Assembly: GCA_000755425.1 (NCBI GenBank)
Contig: BBMT01000004.1
Span: 310,001-374,000, forward strand
DNA: 64,000 nucleotides
Origin: Vibrio maritimus
GTDB taxonomy: Bacteria > Pseudomonadota > Gammaproteobacteria > Enterobacterales > Vibrionaceae
Direction: 5' to 3'
Both the position numbers and the translations under genes were made by a program. The notes beneath the pieces were generated by a model. It ran no database searches, was not told where the DNA came from, and saw only the letters and a program-made list of their open reading frames with translations. The stretch's first letter is position 1. Every line of letters starts with the position of its first letter. Shown piece by piece: positions 58,707 through 64,000 of this stretch.

Positions 58707-59401
58707 ATGGGTGAGATGTACACCAAGCATGCGGACAAATATGCCGAAGCGATTGAAAACAATGCATATAATGCACTCTATGAACGCCCATCTACGCTCG
58801 CGCTCGTCGGTGATGTGAATAACAAGCGGGTCCTTGACTTGGGCTGTGGTCCTGGCGTCTACGCGGAGCTCTTCGCTAAACAAGGTGCAGCTGTCACGGC
58901 GATTGATTTATCAGAGGAAATGGTAGCGTTGACCCAACGTCGCTAGGTGACGCTGTCACATGCTATTCGCAAGATTTAACAGAAGGCTTACCGAATGAAG
59001 TCAGTGATCAGTATGACGTTGTCGTTTGCCCACTGATGATTCACTACTTAGAAAATTTGGTGCCTTTGTTTTCAGAAGTGCAGCGTGTTCTGAAAACCGG
59101 GGGAACCTTTGTTTTTTCTACCCATCATCCGATCATCGACTTTGAAGACGATGCTTTCAACAACTACTTTGATGTCGAACGTATTACTGAGCACTGGGAT
59201 ACCGTCGGTGAGCCAGTGGAGGTTTCGTTCTTTCGACGTTCATTGACGAACTTATTTGATAGCTTATCTGTAGCCGGTTTTATTTTAGACAAGTTTTCTG
59301 AAGGTAAGCCCGCACCGGAGATGCAAACGGTGGCTCCTGAGACTTTTGAACGACTATCTCGTCGCCCAAACTTCATCTTCATCCGAGCGCAAGCCAAATA
59401 A
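58707..59401 (+). CDS. SAM-dependent class I methyltransferase, one frameshift
   Basis: Methyltransferase of about 231 aa. The ATG at 58707 follows GGAGG. Motif I is VLDLGCGPGVYAELFAKQGA, then VTAIDLSEEMVALTQRR, where the first frame stops at 58946. Adding one base joins it to ASTLGDAVTCYSQDL, YDVVVCPLMIHYLEN and VLKTGGTFVFSTHHPI. It resembles UbiE/Ubie-type and Vibrio class I methyltransferases of unknown substrate. A terminator lies 55 bases after its stop. Confidence 0.83.
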
Positions 59402-59411
59402 TCGCCTCTAG

Positions 59412-60574
<1,163 letters not shown>

Positions 60575-60592
60575 TCCAGAGGGTTCATCACA

Positions 60593-62980
60593 ATGAAATT
60601 CAGCGAATCATGGCTTCGTGAGTGGGTAAACCCTTCAGTTTCTACTGACGAGCTTACGCACCAAATTACAATGGCTGGCCTAGAGGTAGACGACGTACTG
60701 CCTGTAGCGGGCTCTTTCACTGGCGTTAAAGTAGGTAAAGTGGTTGAGTGCGGTCAGCACCCAGACGCGGACAAACTACGCGTAACTAAAGTCGATGTTG
60801 GCGCAGAAGAACTGCTAGACATCGTTTGTGGCGCTCCTAACTGTCGTGAAGGTCTGAAAGTAGCAGTAGCAACAGTTGGCGCTGTTCTTCCAGGCGATTT
60901 CAAAATCAAGAAAGCAAAACTACGTGGTCAACCTTCACACGGTATGCTGTGCTCGTTTACTGAGCTAGGTATCGATGTTGAATCTGACGGCATCATGGAA
61001 CTGGCTGAAGACGCAGTAATCGGTACTGATTTCCGTGACTTCCTAGGTCTTGATGACGTGACTGTTGACGTTGACCTAACAGCAAACCGCGCTGACTGTT
61101 TCAGCATCCGTGGTCTTGCTCGTGAAGTTGGCGTTCTAAACCGTGCTGACGTAACAGCACCAGCGGTTAACCCTGTTGAAGCGTCTATTGCTGACGTGGC
61201 TTCTATCGAAGTTAAGGCGACTGAGGCGTGTCCTCGTTACCTAGGTCGTATCGTTAAGAACGTGAACGTTCAAGCTGAAACACCACTATGGATGCAAGAG
61301 AAACTGCGTCGTTGTGGTATTCGCTCAATCGACCCTGTTGTAGATATCACTAACTATGTGCTTCTAGAGCAAGGTCAGCCAATGCACGCTTTCGATCTTG
61401 CTAAGATTGAAGGTGGTATCGTTGTTCGTATGGCAGAGCAGGGTGAGAAACTGACTCTTCTAGACGGCACTGAAGCTGAACTAAACGCAGACACACTTGT
61501 TGTTGCTGACCACAACAAAGCTCTTGCTATCGCGGGTATCTTTGGTGGTGAAGAGTCTGGCGTAACAACTGAGACTAAAGACGTGCTTCTAGAGTGTGCG
61601 TTCTTCGCGCCAGACCACATTCGTGGCCGTGCACGTAGCTACGGTCTACACACGGATTCTTCAATGCGTTTTGAGCGTGGTGTTGACTATGCACTACAAG
61701 CAAGCGCAATGGAGCGTGCAACAGAGCTTCTAGTTGAGATCTGTGGCGGTGAAGTGGCACCTGTGGTTTCTGTTGAGTCTGACGCAGACCTGCCTAAGCC
61801 GAACACGGTTGAACTGCGCCGCACCAAGCTAGATTCACTTCTTGGTCACCACATCGCTGACTCTGAAGTTGTTGAGATCCTAGAGCGTCTAGGTCTAACA
61901 GTAACGACAACTGATACAGGTTGGACGGGCGTTGCGCCAACATGGCGTTTTGACATTGCAATCGAACAAGACCTGATTGAAGAAGTCGGTCGTATCTACG
62001 GTTACGACAACATTCCAAATCAACACCCTGCTGCAACACTTAAGATGCACAACCACGTTGAAGCGAATCTTCCGCTGAAACGTGTACGTGACCTACTTGT
62101 TGACCGTGGTTACCATGAGGCGATTACTTACAGCTTCGTTGAGCCAGAGCAGCAAAAGCTTGTTGTGCCAGACGTTGAGCCACTGATTCTGCCATTCCCA
62201 ATCTCTGCGGAAATGTCAGCAATGCGCTTGGGTCTTATCCAAGGTCTTCTAAATACGGTTGTTCACAACCAGAAGCGTCAGCAACCACGTGTTCGTCTAT
62301 TCGAATACGGTCTGCGTTTCATCCCTTGCGAAAGCGCTGAAAACGGCATGCGCCAAGAGCCTATGCTTGCAGGTGTGATTGCGGGTACTCGCAGCGAAGA
62401 GCATTGGGACATTGAAACCAACACAGTAGACTTCTTTGACCTTAAAGGCGACCTAGAAGCGATTCTAGAGCTGTCTGCAAACGAGAAAGCTTACTCATTT
62501 GCTGCGGCCAAACACCCAGCACTTCACCCAGGTCAATCTGCAGCAATCGTTGTAGATGGCAAAGAAGTTGGTGTCATTGGTACTATTCACCCAGAGCTTG
62601 AGCGTAAGTTCGGTCTAAACGGTCGTACTATCGTGTTTGAAGTTGAATGGTCTGCGATCAACACGAAAGTGATTCCAGAAGCAGCTGGACTTTCTAAGTT
62701 CCCTGCAAACCGTCGTGACATCGCTGTTGTTGTTGATGAAGCGGTAGCTTCTGGTGACATCGTTGCTGCTTGTCTAGAGCAAGGTGGCGAGTTCCTAAAA
62801 GATGCGAAACTATTCGACGTTTACGTTGGTAAAGGTGTTGAAGAAGGTAAGAAGAGCTTAGCAATCGCTCTGACTCTACAGTCTTTGGAGCGCACGCTTG
62901 AAGACGCTGACATCGCGGGTGCAGTAGACGCAATCGTTGCTCATATTTCTGAGAAATTTGGTGCATCACTGCGTGACTAG
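60593..62980 (+). CDS. pheT: Phenylalanine--tRNA ligase beta subunit
   Basis: Beta subunit of PheRS, 795 aa and intact. An N-terminal tRNA-binding domain (about residues 40-150, [21 protein letters not shown]) is followed by B3/B4 with the editing site region ([23 protein letters not shown]). The B5 domain ([14 protein letters not shown]) and the catalytic-like core follow. The C-terminal anticodon-binding ferredoxin fold starts near [15 protein letters not shown]. It begins 18 bases after pheS on the same transcript, and a strong terminator follows. Confidence 0.97.
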   Translation: MKFSESWLREWVNPSVSTDELTHQITMAGLEVDDVLPVAGSFTGVKVGKVVECGQHPDADKLRVTKVDVGAEELLDIVCGAPNCREGLKVAVATVGAVLPGDFKIKKAKLRGQPSHGMLCSFTELGIDVESDGIMELAEDAVIGTDFRDFLGLDDVTVDVDLTANRADCFSIRGLAREVGVLNRADVTAPAVNPVEASIADVASIEVKATEACPRYLGRIVKNVNVQAETPLWMQEKLRRCGIRSIDPVVDITNYVLLEQGQPMHAFDLAKIEGGIVVRMAEQGEKLTLLDGTEAELNADTLVVADHNKALAIAGIFGGEESGVTTETKDVLLECAFFAPDHIRGRARSYGLHTDSSMRFERGVDYALQASAMERATELLVEICGGEVAPVVSVESDADLPKPNTVELRRTKLDSLLGHHIADSEVVEILERLGLTVTTTDTGWTGVAPTWRFDIAIEQDLIEEVGRIYGYDNIPNQHPAATLKMHNHVEANLPLKRVRDLLVDRGYHEAITYSFVEPEQQKLVVPDVEPLILPFPISAEMSAMRLGLIQGLLNTVVHNQKRQQPRVRLFEYGLRFIPCESAENGMRQEPMLAGVIAGTRSEEHWDIETNTVDFFDLKGDLEAILELSANEKAYSFAAAKHPALHPGQSAAIVVDGKEVGVIGTIHPELERKFGLNGRTIVFEVEWSAINTKVIPEAAGLSKFPANRRDIAVVVDEAVASGDIVAACLEQGGEFLKDAKLFDVYVGKGVEEGKKSLAIALTLQSLERTLEDADIAGAVDAIVAHISEKFGASLRD

Positions 62981-63015
62981 TCGCGGTTAGCGTTTCAACG
63001 CGAATTGCCTGAAAA

Positions 63016-63046
63016 AGCGAGTTACTGAAAAGTAACTCGCTTTTTT
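63016..63046 (+). terminator. Terminator after pheT
   Basis: GCGAGTTACT pairs with AGTAACTCGC around a GAAA loop, followed by six T residues. It lies about 35 bases after the pheT stop. Confidence 0.9.
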
Positions 63047-63316
63047 ATGCCTCGATATTTTAAGGAAGAGAAAACCAGTTTCATATCGAACTTATATTGC
63101 AACTTGCTGTTTTTACACAATAAATTACAAGTCATCTGTATCAAGGTCACTATTTTTAATTTTGTTTATATCTATACTAAAATCTGTTTCTGGCTGTTTT
63201 TTTGGAATAAAATTCTACGCAATTGCATTTGGGTAAACCATCTATCTAAATTGTGGGGTAAATCCGATAAGTTGTTAAAAGTTAAAGCAAAATTCTGACA
63301 TAGTTCTGAAATAAAA

Positions 63317-63364
63317 AAAGTTGGCGAAAATCAGAAAGGTTGGCTTACACTTTTCAAAGTTGGC
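63317..63364 (+). repeat. Three phased AAAGTTGGC direct repeats upstream of ihfA
   Basis: AAAGTTGGC (63317), AAGGTTGGC (63336) and AAAGTTGGC (63356) are spaced 19 and 20 bases apart, close to two helical turns. They lie 85-130 bases before ihfA. Such phasing suggests a protein binding on one face of the DNA, but this is only a visual observation. Confidence 0.5.
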
Positions 63365-63401
63365 CTGTTATGTTGTTGATTGGTCGAACGAAATCTTAAG
63401 C

Positions 63402-63418
63402 GTTATCACTGCGATAAC
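63402..63418. promoter_or_regulatory. Palindrome before ihfA
   Basis: GTTATCACTGCGATAAC is a dyad with perfect 6-base arms, 31 bases before the ihfA start. It may be an operator or a leader hairpin. Its partner is unknown. Confidence 0.35.
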
Positions 63419-63448
63419 AAGGTATGAATTAGCTTTGAGGGGAGTTTT

Positions 63449-63742
63449 ATGGCGCTCACAAAAGCCGATCTGGCTGAGAACCTATTTGAGAAACTCGGAT
63501 TCAGTAAAAGGGATGCCAAGGAAACGGTAGAAGTGTTTTTCGAAGAAATTAGAAAATCACTTGAAAGTGGCGAACAGGTAAAACTGTCGGGTTTTGGTAA
63601 TTTTGATTTGCGTGACAAAAATGAACGTCCGGGTCGAAATCCCAAAACTGGTGAAGACATTCCCATTTCCGCTCGACGCGTAGTGACATTCCGTCCGGGT
63701 CAGAAACTGAAGGCTCGAGTCGAAAATATCAAAGTAGATTAA
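63449..63742 (+). CDS. ihfA: Integration host factor alpha subunit
   Basis: DNA-bending nucleoid protein, 97 aa, which forms a heterodimer with IhfB. It shapes promoters, recombination sites and replication origins. The sequence is nearly that of the family: [48 protein letters not shown] with the proline-tipped DNA-binding arm, and [27 protein letters not shown] precedes the ATG. It follows pheT as in other gammaproteobacteria, but here separated by a terminator and 468 bases. Confidence 0.97.
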   Translation: MALTKADLAENLFEKLGFSKRDAKETVEVFFEEIRKSLESGEQVKLSGFGNFDLRDKNERPGRNPKTGEDIPISARRVVTFRPGQKLKARVENIKVD

Positions 63743-63757
63743 TGTCCTACTGTTAAA

Positions 63758-63785
63758 CAAAAAGACCACCTAGTGTGGTCTTTTT
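63758..63785 (+). terminator. Terminator after ihfA
   Basis: AAAAAGACCAC pairs with GTGGTCTTTTT around CTAGT and ends in T residues, 16 bases after the ihfA stop. It could also act on the convergent gene beyond. Confidence 0.85.
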
Positions 63786-63860
63786 GTGGTTTAGGGTCAT
63801 GGCTTTTAGGGGATATCGAACGCTAAGCCATTGCTCTAAATGCGTTCAATCAAGAGCGGA

Positions 63861-64000
63861 CTACGCCGCTCGAATGTTGGTGGTAATGTAAGGCTGCCAA
63901 GCGTTTTGATACAGCTCCATTGACTGACGTCTTAGGCTGGCGATTTGTGCAGTCTCAAATTCATTAAGTGCGCGGTTTTCAGCGGCTGCTCTACGCTCAA
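63861..64000 (-). CDS. C-terminal end of an unidentified protein (partial)
   Basis: An open frame enters from the right edge on the minus strand and stops at 63861, after about 46 codons. It is rich in Ala, Arg, Gln and Glu (ERRAAAENRALNEFETAQIASL) and ends YQNAWQPYITTNIRAA. The bias toward Arg/Ala codons and its position converging on ihfA support a real gene. The rest lies outside the window and the family was not recognised. Confidence 0.5.
   Translation of the reverse strand, partial: ERRAAAENRALNEFETAQIASLRRQSMELYQNAWQPYITTNIRAA

Larger units (their letters stand above)
62981..63448. promoter_or_regulatory. pheT-ihfA intergenic region
   Basis: This 468-base, very AT-rich gap has no gene. 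It contains the pheT terminator (63016-63046) and three near-identical AAAGTTGGC units at 63317, 63336 and 63356. A GTTATC-N5-GATAAC palindrome lies at 63402-63418. Because the terminator separates the genes, ihfA needs its own promoter here, although read-through is possible. Confidence 0.55.

Noticed and set aside
63301..63448. A sigma-54 promoter in the TTGGC repeats upstream of ihfA
   Set aside because: The GG of the repeats is not followed by GC at the required 10-base distance in any of the three units.

Overview
The window looks like chromosome from a marine gammaproteobacterium, most probably a Vibrio. The reasons are the pheS-pheT-ihfA block, nirBD with a nirC-type channel and cobA, the kefG-kefB pair, an EmrD-like pump and a ViuB/YqjH-like siderophore-interacting protein, all with Vibrio-like protein sequences and codon use. 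The species cannot be told from the sequence. No tRNA, rRNA, CRISPR array, insertion sequence or prophage gene was seen.

Layout. 1-7.4 kb: 3' part of an aromatic amino acid permease, ridA, a small ORF, a siderophore-interacting reductase with a probable Fur box, a long-form GAPDH, a lipoprotein alpha-amylase and a LysR regulator. 7.9-21.3 kb: a complete tad (type IVc, Flp) pilus locus, followed by an unrecognised exported coiled-coil protein. 21.4-24.7 kb: a GT-C-like membrane protein, a lytic transglycosylase and a second LysR regulator paralogous to the first. 25.0-36.8 kb: a second complete tad locus with the same gene order. 36.8-41.6 kb: nirB-nirD-nirC-cobA (minus strand) behind a promoter with FNR and NarL/NarP-like sites. 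41.9-59.4 kb: a decayed LysE-family fragment, a LysE exporter, an orphan TRAP binding protein, a DUF3124 protein, a chemoreceptor, a diguanylate cyclase, EmrD, MscS, HPF, MATE, KefB/KefG, two GNATs and a methyltransferase. 59.6-63.7 kb: pheS, pheT, ihfA. The last 140 bases hold the C-terminal end of an unidentified minus-strand gene.

The main biological feature is the pair of tad modules. Each has a divergent LysR gene, then flp-tadV-rcpC-rcpA-lipoprotein-tadZ-tadA-tadB-tadC-tadD-tadE-tadF-tadG-ompA-like. The pairs are homologous throughout but clearly diverged, and the pilin C-termini differ, so they probably make two different surface filaments. Both flp leaders carry a dyad with the same pattern (TATCG-N7-CGATAG) about 75-80 bases before the flp start, a candidate shared regulatory element.

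A caution on quality: roughly 40 apparent frameshifts are scattered over about 22 genes, including two in pheS, an essential gene. Nearly all are repaired by adding one base, usually in a homopolymer. This is the pattern of homopolymer undercalling in a draft assembly, so the broken frames are annotated here as single genes with probable sequence errors rather than as pseudogenes.
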